Counted from the first letter of the stretch, positions 34,976 to 43,679 are shown. The stretch is DNA of 64,000 nucleotides from an uncultured Eubacteriales bacterium (GCA_902787685.1 CADAHH010000005.1:62001-126000), one strand, 5' to 3'. Notes: generated by a model not told the origin, from the sequence alone. Made by a program: numbers and translations.

Positions 34976-36061
34976 TTATGAAATCAAAACTTTTTCTAAG
35001 AATTCGTCAAATATATAACTATTATCTTCTGGTCCTGGGCATGCTTCTGGGTGAAACTGTACTGTATAAATATCTTTTTTTATGTATTTTAAACCTTCAA
35101 CTGTCCCATCATTCATATTTATATCAGATACTACAGCAATTTCAGGATTTACTGTTTTTTCATCTATTGCATACCCATGATTTTGTGAAGTTATAAATAT
35201 TCTATCTTTCTCTATATTTTTAACTGGGTGATTTGGTCCTCTATGGCCATATTTTAATTTATATGTTTTTGCTCCTGTAGCTAATCCCATTAATTGATGA
35301 CCTAAACAAATTCCAAGAATTGGTTTATTAAAATCACTCTCATATATTTCTTTAATTGTTTGAATTGAAATTTTATTATCTTCTGGGTCACCTGGACCAT
35401 TTGATAATACAAGACCATCAAAATTCCCTTGTAATATTTTATCAGATGGTGTTTCACTTGGAAACACTGTTATTTTACAATTTCTTTTGATTAATGAATT
35501 TATAATATTTTGTTTTGAACCAAAATCTAATAGGGCTAAATTAATATTTCCTTCCCCTATTTCATAGACCTTTTTTGAAGTTACATTTTTAACAGTATCT
35601 GTAACTTTATAATCTTTAATTTTGTTTATTATTTTTTCCATATTTGAGATGTTATCTGTAAGCATCCCTCTCATTGTACCATTATCTCTTAAAACTTTTG
35701 TAAGCTTTCTTGTATTTACTCCTTGAAGCCCTGGAATTTTATTGTATTTTAAAAATTTATCTAAATGTAATTTTGATCTAAAATTGCTCTCAACTTCAGC
35801 AAGCTCATGAACAAAAACAGCTTCAACCCAAGGTTTTCTAGATTCTTTATCTTCTAAAGTCAATCCATAATTTCCAATTAATGGATATGTCATAACTACA
35901 CCTTGAGAACTATATGATGGATCTGTGAAGATTTCTAGATATCCTGTCATTGAAGTATTGAAAACAACTTCACAAATAACATCTTTTTTGTAACCTATTC
36001 TTTCTCCTTCAAAAACTTGTCCATTTTCTAGTACCAAATAGCTTTTCATTTTTTGATTCAT
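34976..36061 (-). CDS. carA: Carbamoyl-phosphate synthase small subunit
   Basis: A 361-residue glutaminase subunit that feeds ammonia to CarB. The N-terminal domain has YLVLENGQVFEGERIG and VVFNTSMTGYLEIFTDPSY; the class I amidotransferase domain has LSNGPGDPED, the nucleophile Cys in LGICLGHQLMGLA, HRGPNHPV and the His/Glu pair in VQFHPEACPGP. Two starts are possible: 36061, one base after AAAGG, or MKSYLVLENG at 36049, 13 bases after it. Homologues start like the latter. Transcribed towards carB, with the small toxin-like locus between them. Confidence 0.96.
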   Translation of the reverse strand: MNQKMKSYLVLENGQVFEGERIGYKKDVICEVVFNTSMTGYLEIFTDPSYSSQGVVMTYPLIGNYGLTLEDKESRKPWVEAVFVHELAEVESNFRSKLHLDKFLKYNKIPGLQGVNTRKLTKVLRDNGTMRGMLTDNISNMEKIINKIKDYKVTDTVKNVTSKKVYEIGEGNINLALLDFGSKQNIINSLIKRNCKITVFPSETPSDKILQGNFDGLVLSNGPGDPEDNKISIQTIKEIYESDFNKPILGICLGHQLMGLATGAKTYKLKYGHRGPNHPVKNIEKDRIFITSQNHGYAIDEKTVNPEIAVVSDINMNDGTVEGLKYIKKDIYTVQFHPEACPGPEDNSYIFDEFLEKVLIS

Positions 36062-36175
36062 TCCTTTCTAATAATTATCTTATCTATAATAACATAAATT
36101 TTAAAAAAATGGAATGTTTTTTGTGAATTTTGTAAATAATAATTTACAAAATAATGGTTTTATAAAAAACTAAAG

Positions 36176-36375
36176 AGAAATAATGATATATAAATAATTT
36201 TCAAAGTTTCTCGGCTCAATACGGTCTCTAGAGAGAGTATATTTTAATAAAATGAGCCTCTCACTGCTCTTGCTTCGCAAGCCAGCGCTTCCTCAGTTTA
36301 TTAAAATTAACTCTCTCTGACACGACCTCCAATCACATTCGAAACTTCTTAAATTATTTATATATCATTATTTCT
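36176..36375. repeat. R2 element, copy b
   Basis: Arms 36176-36200 and 36351-36375 are perfect inverted repeats of 25 bases, different in sequence from the arms of copies a and c. A 3-base mismatch follows, then AAGTTTC/GAAACTT. The core TCGGCTCAATACGGTCTC...ACGACCTCCAATCACATTC, with the CTTGC-ttc-GCAAG apical hairpin, differs from copy a at only a few positions. It lies in the divergent gap between carA and the vanW-like gene, 69 bases before the latter. Confidence 0.9.
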
Positions 36376-36443
36376 TGTATATCAATCAGTGTAACCCATT
36401 ATCTTGTAACAATAATAATAAAAATCTTATTTGGAGGTTCAAA

Positions 36444-37145
36444 ATGAAAAGAATTATAATTATGTTTATTATATTAGGTTTAATTAGTATTGGAGTAGGA
36501 ATATATATTACTAATAGAAACAAATTCTCAGAGAATAACAATCCATCATATGATTCTACAAGACTTTCAGCAGATAATTCTACAATCGCAGAAAATACAA
36601 CTCCAAATTTAAGTTCTAATGAAAATCAAAACTCAGAAAATTATAACTCTAATGCTGAAGAATCTACACAAGAATCTAAAAAAACTGAGACAGAGACTCA
36701 GATTTCAGAATTTACAACAAAAATTTACACTAAAGATGATGAGAGACAAAATAACATAAATATTACTTGTTCAACATTAAATAATACTTATGTTGAAGTT
36801 GGAGAAACTTTTTCTTTTTGCAATACTGTTGGTAAAGCCACAACTTCAAAAGGATATGAAAAAGCAGATGTTTTTAAAGATGGTGAAGTCATTCAAGCTC
36901 TTGGTGGAGGTAATTGCCAAGTGAGTACTACTCTTTATAATGCAGTTCTTAAGATTGATGGTCTAGATGTAACAGAAAGACATAAACACAGTAATTCTGT
37001 CCCATATATAAAAAATGGAAAAGATGCCGCAGTAAGCTATGGAACTTATGATTTCAAATTCAAAAATAATACTGGCAATAAAATTAAGATTTCAGCATCT
37101 TGTGATTCTGATTATGTGTATATAAAATTGTTTAAATTGGAATAA
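36444..37145 (+). CDS. VanW-family secreted/membrane-anchored protein
   Basis: 233 residues from the ATG at 36444 (GGAGG site 6 bases upstream); the longer frame from 36375 has none. An N-terminal membrane anchor (IIIMFIILGLISIGVGIYIT) is followed by an Asn/Ser/Glu-rich linker (about 30-95) and a VanW domain with YVEVGETFSFCNTVG, GGGNCQVSTTLYNAVL, RHKHSNSVPYI and AAVSYGTYDFKFKN. VanW proteins accompany glycopeptide-resistance and cell-wall loci, but their activity is unsettled. It is followed by a D-Ala-D-Ala carboxypeptidase, which fits an envelope role. Confidence 0.88.
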   Translation: MKRIIIMFIILGLISIGVGIYITNRNKFSENNNPSYDSTRLSADNSTIAENTTPNLSSNENQNSENYNSNAEESTQESKKTETETQISEFTTKIYTKDDERQNNINITCSTLNNTYVEVGETFSFCNTVGKATTSKGYEKADVFKDGEVIQALGGGNCQVSTTLYNAVLKIDGLDVTERHKHSNSVPYIKNGKDAAVSYGTYDFKFKNNTGNKIKISASCDSDYVYIKLFKLE

Positions 37146-37184
37146 ATATTGATTTCTTTCATATAATTAATTAAACATTTAGAG

Positions 37185-37296
37185 CTTTGAAGTATATTAT
37201 TAATTTATGAAATTCCGAATGTGATTGGAGGTCGCGTCAGAGACTAGAGACCGTATTGAGCCGAGGAATTGATTAAATTAATAATATACTTCAAAG
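37185..37296. repeat. R2 element, copy c: short form, reverse orientation
   Basis: Arms 37185-37207 and 37274-37296 are perfect 23-base inverted repeats, again unrelated to those of copies a and b. Weaker pairing (ATAATTAATT / AATTAATTAT) lies further out at 37163-37172 and 37311-37320. After a 3-base mismatch comes AATTCC/GGAATT. The core, read on the minus strand, is TCGGCTCAATACGGTCTCTA joined to TCTCTGACGCGACC...CACATTC. The middle part, about 90-100 bases with the apical hairpin, is absent. It lies between the vanW-like gene and dacF-like gene. Confidence 0.88.
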
Positions 37297-37340
37297 TAAG
37301 CTATAATATCAATTAATTATTAATCTCTGAAAGGATATCT

Positions 37341-38570
37341 ATGAAAAAATTAATTATTATATTTTCAATTTTATCATTAACTTGTTTCTGCCATATTGCA
37401 AGTTTTGCAACATCTGATCAATACACTTGGTCTACATATGATTTAACAGCAGAAGTTTCCAACAATTTAAATACAACCAGTATAAATGATTCTGATAACC
37501 CATTAAATCTAGATTGTGGTTCATGTATTTTAATGGAGCAACATACTGGCAAAATTCTATATTCTTATAATTCACATGAACAACTTATGCCTGCAAGTGT
37601 TACAAAACTTATGAGTATTTACTTAATTATGGAAGCAATTTCACAAGGAAAAATAAATTATGATACAAAAATCCCATGTTCAGAAAATGCCGAAGGTATG
37701 GGTGGATCTCAAATTTGGCTTACCACAACAGAAAATCTTACTGTGGACGAAATGCTTAAAGCAATTTGTGTAGTAAGTGCAAATGACTGTGTTACTGCAA
37801 TGGCGGAATATTTGGGTGGTACTGAAGAAAACTTTGTTAATATGATGAATGAAAAAGCAACTGAATTACATATGAATGATACTTGTTTTAAAAATTGTCA
37901 TGGAATTGATGAAGATGGTCATGTAATGTCTGCTAATGATATTGGTATTCTTTCCTGCAAATTATTAAATGATTATCCTGAAATTACAAAATATACTACG
38001 ATATATATGGATTCACTTCGTGACGGAAAATCTAGTTTAGTTAATACTAATAAATTAGTAAGAAACTATTCTGGTTGTACTGGATTAAAAACAGGTTCAA
38101 CATCACTTGCATTATATAATTTATCAGCATCAGCATCTAGAGATGGGATGGATTTAATTGCTGTTGTTATGAAAGCACCTACATCACAAATAAGGTTTAA
38201 AAATGCATCAACACTTCTTGATTATGGATTTAAGAATTTTGAATATAAGCAACTAATTAAAAAAAATGATATTATAAATACAATACCAGTAGAAAAAGGA
38301 ATTGATTCTATAATAGATATAATTGCTGAAAAAGATTGTGGTGCAGTTATTAATAAAAGTGAAGATTTAAACATTGAACAATTGATTTCAATCTCAAAAC
38401 CTGTTCAGGCACCAATAAATAAAGGAGATGTAGTTGGAAAAATATCTTATACCTTAAACGGAGAAACCATTTCAGAATGTAACTTAATTACAAACAAAAA
38501 TGTTCCAAAAATCAATATTCTGTCAATGGGGCAGAACATACTAAACAAATGGAGCACACTGCTTCGTTAA
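37341..38570 (+). CDS. D-alanyl-D-alanine carboxypeptidase (DacF/PBP5-like, S11)
   Basis: A 409-residue secreted penicillin-binding protein that trims the terminal D-Ala of peptidoglycan stems. The signal peptide is MKKLIIIFSILSLTCFCHIA. The three active-site motifs are present: SVTKLM (SxxK), SAN in VVSANDCV, and KTG in GLKTGSTS. A C-terminal beta domain (PBP5_C type, about 300-380) and a hydrophobic or amphipathic end (NILSMGQNILNKWSTLLR) follow. A GAAAGGA site lies upstream. The stop is followed at once by R3 copy c. Confidence 0.94.
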   Translation: MKKLIIIFSILSLTCFCHIASFATSDQYTWSTYDLTAEVSNNLNTTSINDSDNPLNLDCGSCILMEQHTGKILYSYNSHEQLMPASVTKLMSIYLIMEAISQGKINYDTKIPCSENAEGMGGSQIWLTTTENLTVDEMLKAICVVSANDCVTAMAEYLGGTEENFVNMMNEKATELHMNDTCFKNCHGIDEDGHVMSANDIGILSCKLLNDYPEITKYTTIYMDSLRDGKSSLVNTNKLVRNYSGCTGLKTGSTSLALYNLSASASRDGMDLIAVVMKAPTSQIRFKNASTLLDYGFKNFEYKQLIKKNDIINTIPVEKGIDSIIDIIAEKDCGAVINKSEDLNIEQLISISKPVQAPINKGDVVGKISYTLNGETISECNLITNKNVPKINILSMGQNILNKWSTLLR

Positions 38571-38575
38571 TAAAT

Positions 38576-38719
38576 AATAACTAATCCGCGTCAGCATATC
38601 GTTTTATAAAATCCGTATGGTGGGTATCCCTAAAGGGGGTACCATAGGATTTATAAAATGATATGCGGTTAAACAGGATTAGTTATTTTCCTAATTGTCA
38701 AAAAGGTCCGTCCCCAATG
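38576..38719. repeat. R3 element, copy c
   Basis: Inner arms AATAACTAATCC (38576-38587) and GGATTAGTTATT (38676-38687) are perfect. Compared with copy a (GAAC/GTTC) the pair has changed on both sides (TAAC/GTTA). The core stem TTTTATAAAATCC / GGATTTATAAAAT likewise differs from copy a on both strands. A right flank TTGTCAAAAAGGTCCGTCCC remains; the left flank is replaced by the end of the carboxypeptidase gene. Confidence 0.82.
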
Positions 38720-38734
38720 ACAACCGTTCTCAAA

Positions 38735-39811
38735 TTACACATTATCTTCTTTTTTTCTTTCATTATATGCTTGTAATGCTTCATTCCATTTTTTGTATTC
38801 TGGCTTTTCTTTCTTGTTTTCAAGCTCAAAATTTTCACTTAAATATTTTGAAATATATCTTCCAACCTTTTCAGCTCCTTTGATATTTAAATGATTACCT
38901 TTATCTTGTGTATCAGTTTCCCAATTTATTGGCTCATCTATTTCAAAATTAAAATTAACATATTTTAGTTCTTTTTCGTTTGCAAATTCTTTGAAAATTT
39001 CATATTTTTCAATGGCTCTTTCATCTGTTGTTGGCATTGTCATAAGTACTAAGTCACAATTGTTTTGATTACACAATAATTTTAATTCATCAATTTTTTC
39101 CTTTACATATTTTTCTATGTGTAAATCTGTATTATCTATGTTTATTCCTTTTTGTTTTTTCTGATAATCTTCTTTATATTTCTGATAGTTATTTTTTCCT
39201 TTACTTTCATATTTGTTTGTTTTTTTATCATATAAATATCCTTTATATGATGTTTCACTTTGCAAAATTAGCTTTCTAATATCGAACTCTGTTAATTTTT
39301 GATATCTATCATGAAATCTTATAACAGGAAATAGAAAAGACAATTTTTCCTTTATACTAAAATCCATATAATCTTCATTTATTAAGTCTAATTTATCAAA
39401 ACTAAAATTCATATAATCAATTTCTGATCTTGTACTAAGTTCTGTAAAAAATTCTTTTGTTGTAAAAAATTCACCTGTATCTAACATAATGACTTTTGGA
39501 GATTGTGTTTTAAAAAATTCTTTTGCTACATAATATGACCCTATTGCATCTTGCCCTGGAGTTGAGGCTGAAAATCCCGTAACCCCAATATTATTATATA
39601 TTTCTAATGGAGAAACTCCTGTATATACATTTGAATCTCCAACATAAAGCACATCAATCGTATTTTTATCTTGCTTGTACATATCTCTCATTGCACCTGC
39701 AACATACCATCCACCTTCGCTACTACCAACAGGTGAAAACACTCTATTTAATACACAAATGATAATTATTAAAATAATTATAAATACAAATGCTTTTATA
39801 GTATCTTTCAT
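38735..39811 (-). CDS. SGNH-fold DltD-like protein of the acylation operon
   Basis: 358 residues. An N-terminal membrane anchor (AFVFIIILIIIICVLNRVF) is followed by an extracytoplasmic SGNH/GDSL-like domain: VLYVGDSNVYTGVSP (block I, nucleophile Ser), GFSASTPGQDAIGSYY, and DKGNHLNIKGAEKVGRY with the Asp-x-x-His catalytic pair. It lies directly downstream of an MBOAT gene, a carrier protein and an adenylation enzyme, so it most likely receives or transfers the acyl group onto the surface polymer, the role of DltD. Length and motifs are closer to AlgJ/AlgX-type SGNH proteins than to classical DltD. Confidence 0.8.
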   Translation of the reverse strand: MKDTIKAFVFIIILIIIICVLNRVFSPVGSSEGGWYVAGAMRDMYKQDKNTIDVLYVGDSNVYTGVSPLEIYNNIGVTGFSASTPGQDAIGSYYVAKEFFKTQSPKVIMLDTGEFFTTKEFFTELSTRSEIDYMNFSFDKLDLINEDYMDFSIKEKLSFLFPVIRFHDRYQKLTEFDIRKLILQSETSYKGYLYDKKTNKYESKGKNNYQKYKEDYQKKQKGINIDNTDLHIEKYVKEKIDELKLLCNQNNCDLVLMTMPTTDERAIEKYEIFKEFANEKELKYVNFNFEIDEPINWETDTQDKGNHLNIKGAEKVGRYISKYLSENFELENKKEKPEYKKWNEALQAYNERKKEDNV

Positions 39812-39854
39812 TAGTTTATATTCCTCTCTAATTATTTTATTATTAGTATGTAAA

Positions 39855-39940
39855 AAGAAGTGCGAAGTGAGAGGTGCAAGATGGAAAGTTTTTTATCACA
39901 TCTCACTTCTCACCTCCAACTCCTTTCTTTCTATTTCTAA
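39855..39940. repeat. R4-like imperfect inverted repeat
   Basis: GTGCGAAGTGAGAGGTGCA pairs loosely with CACATCTCACTTCTCACCTCC further right. Similar sequences appear at 30350-30405, 43680-43760 and, as a half element, at 6114-6145. The sequence GAAGTSAGANGT is common to them. Confidence 0.5.
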
Positions 39941-39961
39941 CCTCATGTCTTTATCATTTGT

Positions 39962-41542
39962 TTAAAATCCTCCGTAAATAAAGCTTTGAACATTATATCC
40001 TTCCCCATATATTCCAAATATAATAATACTAAGAATGACGCCATATAGAATAATCCATCTAAATAAAATGTTTTGTTTAGCAAGCGTATCTCTAACTTTC
40101 ATTCCTTTTTCTTGTTTAATACTAATATATAGCATGATCAAACTCGAAACAATTAGAATAATTATATCTTGTACTTTTAAACCTCCAAGCAAAAAAGCTT
40201 CTCCATTGAAAATTCTTTCTAAATGATTTACTTTAAATATAGATTTGAACATATTAAATGCTACTTTTAAATTATCTGCTCTAAATATTAACATTCCAAT
40301 ACATACAAAACTTGTTGTTCTTAATATTTGCCATAGTTTGTAGCTAAATACTTCTGTTTTTATTTTAAATGTTTTTATAATTTTTTCTCCAAATGGTGCA
40401 AAGATTTTTCCTAACATCATAATTACATAATAATACATTCCATAAACAATATATTTCCATCCTGAGCCATGCCAAATCCCATTTCCTAGCCAAACACAAA
40501 ATAATGAAAGCGCTACTGCACTTACTTTTGATAGATTTGATTTTTTTAAATATTTATTTGATAAATTTGTAATTTTAAGTGAAACTTTTGAAAGTGATAC
40601 CGGATAAAAAATGTATTCTTTAAGCCAAGCACCTAAAGTTATATTCCATCTTCTCCAGAATTCATCAATTGATTTTGCAAAAAATGGTCTTTCAAAATTT
40701 TTATCTAGCTCTATTCCAAAAATATCAGATGCTCCTCTTACAATATCTATTCCACCAGAAAATTCTGCATATATTTGTAATGTATATCCTACAATCGCAA
40801 GTATAATAATTAAAAATGTGTATTCAGTATAATTTTCAAATACATAGTTTACATACATTGCTACTCTATCTGCAATTACCATTTTCTTAAAATATCCCCA
40901 TAGCATAAGCTCGGAACCATATGTAATAGTTTTATATGTAATTTCATTTGGCCTATATAATTGAGCAGCTAATCTATCAAATCTGCCAATTGGACCTTCT
41001 ACTAATTGTGGAAAATAAACCAAAAATAATGCAACTTTGCCAAAGTTTTTTTCTGCTTTTATTTTTCCTCTATAAACATCTACTATATAACTTATTGCTT
41101 GTAAAGTATAATAAGATATTCCAAGTGGAAGCAAGAATTTAAAAATTGGTATATTTATTTTAAATAAATGATTAAACTCTCCAATTAAAAATCCAGAATA
41201 TTTAAGTACAATAAGCATAGAAATATTAACTATAATTCCTATTGTTAATACTATTTTCTTTTTTTTCTTTGCTTCATTTTTTAATCTTTTTTTCTCTTCT
41301 TTATTTTCTAAAGTTTTTGCTTTTTCAGAAGCATTATTTCCTATTTTATCTATTTTTAAAGCTGCAATATAAATACTCAATGTTGATAAAAGTATAAATA
41401 TTGTATATTTTCCACTATTTAATACAAAAAAAACATAGCTTGCTACTAATAAAACTACCCACTTAATTTTTTTTGGCATGAGTTTATATATTATTACAAG
41501 CACGAGTAAAAATATTATAAATTCGATTGAATTAATTAACAT
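39962..41542 (-). CDS. MBOAT-family membrane O-acyltransferase (DltB-like)
   Basis: A 526-residue polytopic membrane protein. It begins MLINSIEFIIFLLVLVIIYK and carries the MBOAT signature: LPLGISYYTLQAISYIVDVY, FPQLVEGPIGRF, FWRRWNITLGAWLKEYIFYP and the catalytic His in WLGNGIWHGSGWKYI. Such enzymes pass an acyl group from a cytoplasmic carrier across the membrane. The setting (adenylation enzyme and ACP upstream, SGNH protein downstream) makes it the DltB of this operon. A lysine-rich loop near residues 70-95 is extended. Confidence 0.9.
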   Translation of the reverse strand: MLINSIEFIIFLLVLVIIYKLMPKKIKWVVLLVASYVFFVLNSGKYTIFILLSTLSIYIAALKIDKIGNNASEKAKTLENKEEKKRLKNEAKKKKKIVLTIGIIVNISMLIVLKYSGFLIGEFNHLFKINIPIFKFLLPLGISYYTLQAISYIVDVYRGKIKAEKNFGKVALFLVYFPQLVEGPIGRFDRLAAQLYRPNEITYKTITYGSELMLWGYFKKMVIADRVAMYVNYVFENYTEYTFLIIILAIVGYTLQIYAEFSGGIDIVRGASDIFGIELDKNFERPFFAKSIDEFWRRWNITLGAWLKEYIFYPVSLSKVSLKITNLSNKYLKKSNLSKVSAVALSLFCVWLGNGIWHGSGWKYIVYGMYYYVIMMLGKIFAPFGEKIIKTFKIKTEVFSYKLWQILRTTSFVCIGMLIFRADNLKVAFNMFKSIFKVNHLERIFNGEAFLLGGLKVQDIIILIVSSLIMLYISIKQEKGMKVRDTLAKQNILFRWIILYGVILSIIIFGIYGEGYNVQSFIYGGF

Positions 41543-41614
41543 GTGTTTATTCCAATGTTACAGTTCTGTATTTCAATTATATATGTCCTGCACTGTAACT
41601 TTCCTTTCTACAAA

Positions 41615-41842
41615 TTATTCTTCCTCTAATCTTTTAACTAATTCATATATTCTCTCTGCAGAATTAAAATTTTCTGGTATTAAGTCTGCAGGTGTAATTT
41701 CTATATCAAATTCATCATTTAATTTTGCAACTAATGTTACAATATCAAATGAATCTAAAATTTCTTCTTCTATTAAATTTTCTTCTGTATTAAAGTCTAC
41801 TCCAGGCTTTATTTGTTCTAATATTTTTATAATATCATCCAT
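41615..41842 (-). CDS. Acyl/D-alanyl carrier protein (DltC-like)
   Basis: 75 residues, acidic and helical: MDDIIKILEQIKPGVDFNTE, then EEEILDSFDIVTLVAKLNDE. Ser31 in the DSFD motif is the phosphopantetheine site. DltC has the related DSF/LDSMGTV motif. It is placed between the adenylation enzyme and the MBOAT gene, as in dlt operons. A GAGAATAGGAAATG-type context with AGGA precedes it. Confidence 0.88.
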   Translation of the reverse strand: MDDIIKILEQIKPGVDFNTEENLIEEEILDSFDIVTLVAKLNDEFDIEITPADLIPENFNSAERIYELVKRLEEE

Positions 41843-41894
41843 TTCCTATTCTCCTATCTCTCATTTTTTATTCCTACCTACTATTTTATTAAAT

Positions 41895-42112
41895 CAAATC
41901 AAAAACGAGTATTGCAATGCTGAGGCTGTTTGAACGCAAGTGAATTACAGCATCAGTATGCACAGCTGGCAAAATTGTTTCAAAAGGCAAAGGAGCGTAC
42001 GCGGTGTACGTTGCTGAGGCTGTTCGAATGCTAGTGAGTTACAGCATCAGTATGCATCAGCTGACTGCGTTTTGAAATAATTTTAACACAGCAAGACGAA
42101 GTTTTTCATTTG
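41895..42112. repeat. R1 element, copy e, long form with different arms
   Basis: Left arm CAAATCAAAAACGAGTATTG and right arm GCAAGACGAAGTTTTTCATT are imperfect complements that differ from the arms of other R1 copies. The right arm contains the last codons and stop of the adenylation gene. Inside are the R1 hairpin CGTAC-gcg-GTGTACG (41996-42010), TTGCTGAGG twice, and TTTTAACACAGC. A 60-base piece (TATTGCAATGCTGAGGCTG... AGTATGCACAGC) is repeated within the element and also occurs at about 752-805. Confidence 0.7.
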
Positions 42113-43626
42113 ATTTGTAGTGCTTTTCTATCTATTTTACCATTTGCATTATACGGCATTACATCTAGTTTATTGAATTCATTTGGCCTCATGTATGGTA
42201 AAAGAATTTTTTCACACTCAATAGCTAAAGTCTTTTCATCAATTGTCCCTTGATAATATAAAACTATTTTTTTATTTTTCTCATCATAAACAGCACAGCA
42301 AAGAGTAATTCCTTCTATGCCATAAATATTTCTTTCAATTTCTCCTAGCTCAATTCTATATCCCATATGTTTTATTTGATAATCTTTTCTAGAAAGATAA
42401 ATTAAATTTCCCGTTTTATCATATTTTACGATGTCTCCTGTTTTATATACTATTTCAGGGTAACATTTATTAATTGGATTTTGAATAAATGCTTGTTTTG
42501 TTTTCTCCTTATTTTTATAATATCCTGATGCTAAAAATGATCCTCTTGCTAATAACTCTCCTTTATCTGATTCTTCATTTTCTATATATTTTATCTCTTT
42601 TCCATTTTCATCAACTACTATCAATCCACAATTATTGCAATGTTTTCCAATTGGAACAGAAGCTGTATCTTCTAATTTTTTATCTAGAATATAATATGAA
42701 CATATATCTGTTGTTTCTGTTGGTCCAAATAGATTAGCAAACATTGCATCTGGCAAAGCATTCATCCACATATTTAACTGCTTTGTTGGCATTACTTCAC
42801 CTGCAAATAAAACTTTTCTTAAATATGGTAGTTTAACATCTTTTAATGCTCCTAAATTTGCAACTATACATAATGCAGAAGGAACCCAATATATTGTATT
42901 AATTTTATTTTCATTTAAATATTTTATTAAATTTATTGGAAAAGAAAAGTTTACCTTTGGAATTATATACATAGTTGCTCCTGTTAAAATTGTAGTAAAT
43001 ACATCAGTTATTGACATACTAAAATAAAATGGTGTTTGACTACCCCAAATAGTTTCTTCATTAATATTAAATGTTTCTTCTGCCCATTTTATATATGATA
43101 AAACTGCCTTATGGTTTAAAACAACACCTTTAGGAACCCCTGTAGAACCAGATGTATATAAAATATACATTGTATCCAAATCTATTCTATCATCATTAAT
43201 CTTTTTTAAATTAATCTCATCTATTTCTGTTTTAAGCATTTCATCATATACAAAGACATTTTTTATATTTAATTCTAATGATTCTAACTTTTTTTGATTT
43301 TTGATATCTGTTATTACTGTTTCAGCTTCTAAATTTTCTATTATTGCTTCTATTCTGTTTTTAGGTGATTTTACATCTATTATTGTATAAAAATTTCCAC
43401 TATATAAAGTACCTATCATTGCTTCTAAGCAATTTACGGTTTTGTCAATAAAAATTACAATTGGTTTGTTCGTTTCATTAATTTTATGATTTACAAATGT
43501 TCCTATTTTTTTTGAATTTTCTGTAAATTCTTTGTAGGTAACTCTTCTTTTGCTATCTACAAATATTTCTTTTTCGGGTATTTCTTTACTTTTTTTATTT
43601 ATAACATCAATAATACTTTTTTCCAC
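42106..43626 (-). CDS. AMP-forming adenylation enzyme (DltA-like)
   Basis: A 506-residue ANL-superfamily enzyme. The P-loop is YILYTSGSTGVPKGVVLNH, followed by NLFGPTETTDICSYY, YKTGDIVKYD, SRKDYQIKHMGYRIELGEIE and the catalytic Lys in YNANGKIDRKAL. Its length is that of D-alanine--carrier ligase DltA. It would charge the adjacent carrier protein. D-Ala is the expected substrate by context; specificity pocket residues were not assessed. Its 3' end overlaps the arm of an R1 repeat, and 263 bases separate it from the carrier gene, longer than usual. Confidence 0.88.
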   Translation of the reverse strand: MEKSIIDVINKKSKEIPEKEIFVDSKRRVTYKEFTENSKKIGTFVNHKINETNKPIVIFIDKTVNCLEAMIGTLYSGNFYTIIDVKSPKNRIEAIIENLEAETVITDIKNQKKLESLELNIKNVFVYDEMLKTEIDEINLKKINDDRIDLDTMYILYTSGSTGVPKGVVLNHKAVLSYIKWAEETFNINEETIWGSQTPFYFSMSITDVFTTILTGATMYIIPKVNFSFPINLIKYLNENKINTIYWVPSALCIVANLGALKDVKLPYLRKVLFAGEVMPTKQLNMWMNALPDAMFANLFGPTETTDICSYYILDKKLEDTASVPIGKHCNNCGLIVVDENGKEIKYIENEESDKGELLARGSFLASGYYKNKEKTKQAFIQNPINKCYPEIVYKTGDIVKYDKTGNLIYLSRKDYQIKHMGYRIELGEIERNIYGIEGITLCCAVYDEKNKKIVLYYQGTIDEKTLAIECEKILLPYMRPNEFNKLDVMPYNANGKIDRKALQIK

Positions 43627-43679
43627 TTTTCAAACTCTCTCTCTTAATTAATTTATCCCATTTGAATAATGTATTTGAA

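Noticed and set aside
36375..36443. N-terminal extension of the vanW-like protein
   Set aside because: No ribosome site, overlaps the right arm of R2 copy b, and would place polar residues before a clear membrane anchor that starts at the ATG at 36444.
41478..41933. Plus-strand ORF of 151 codons over the carrier protein gene
   Set aside because: It spans the end of the MBOAT gene, the whole carrier gene and part of an R1 repeat in the antisense direction; Ser/Ile-rich shadow without a start signal.
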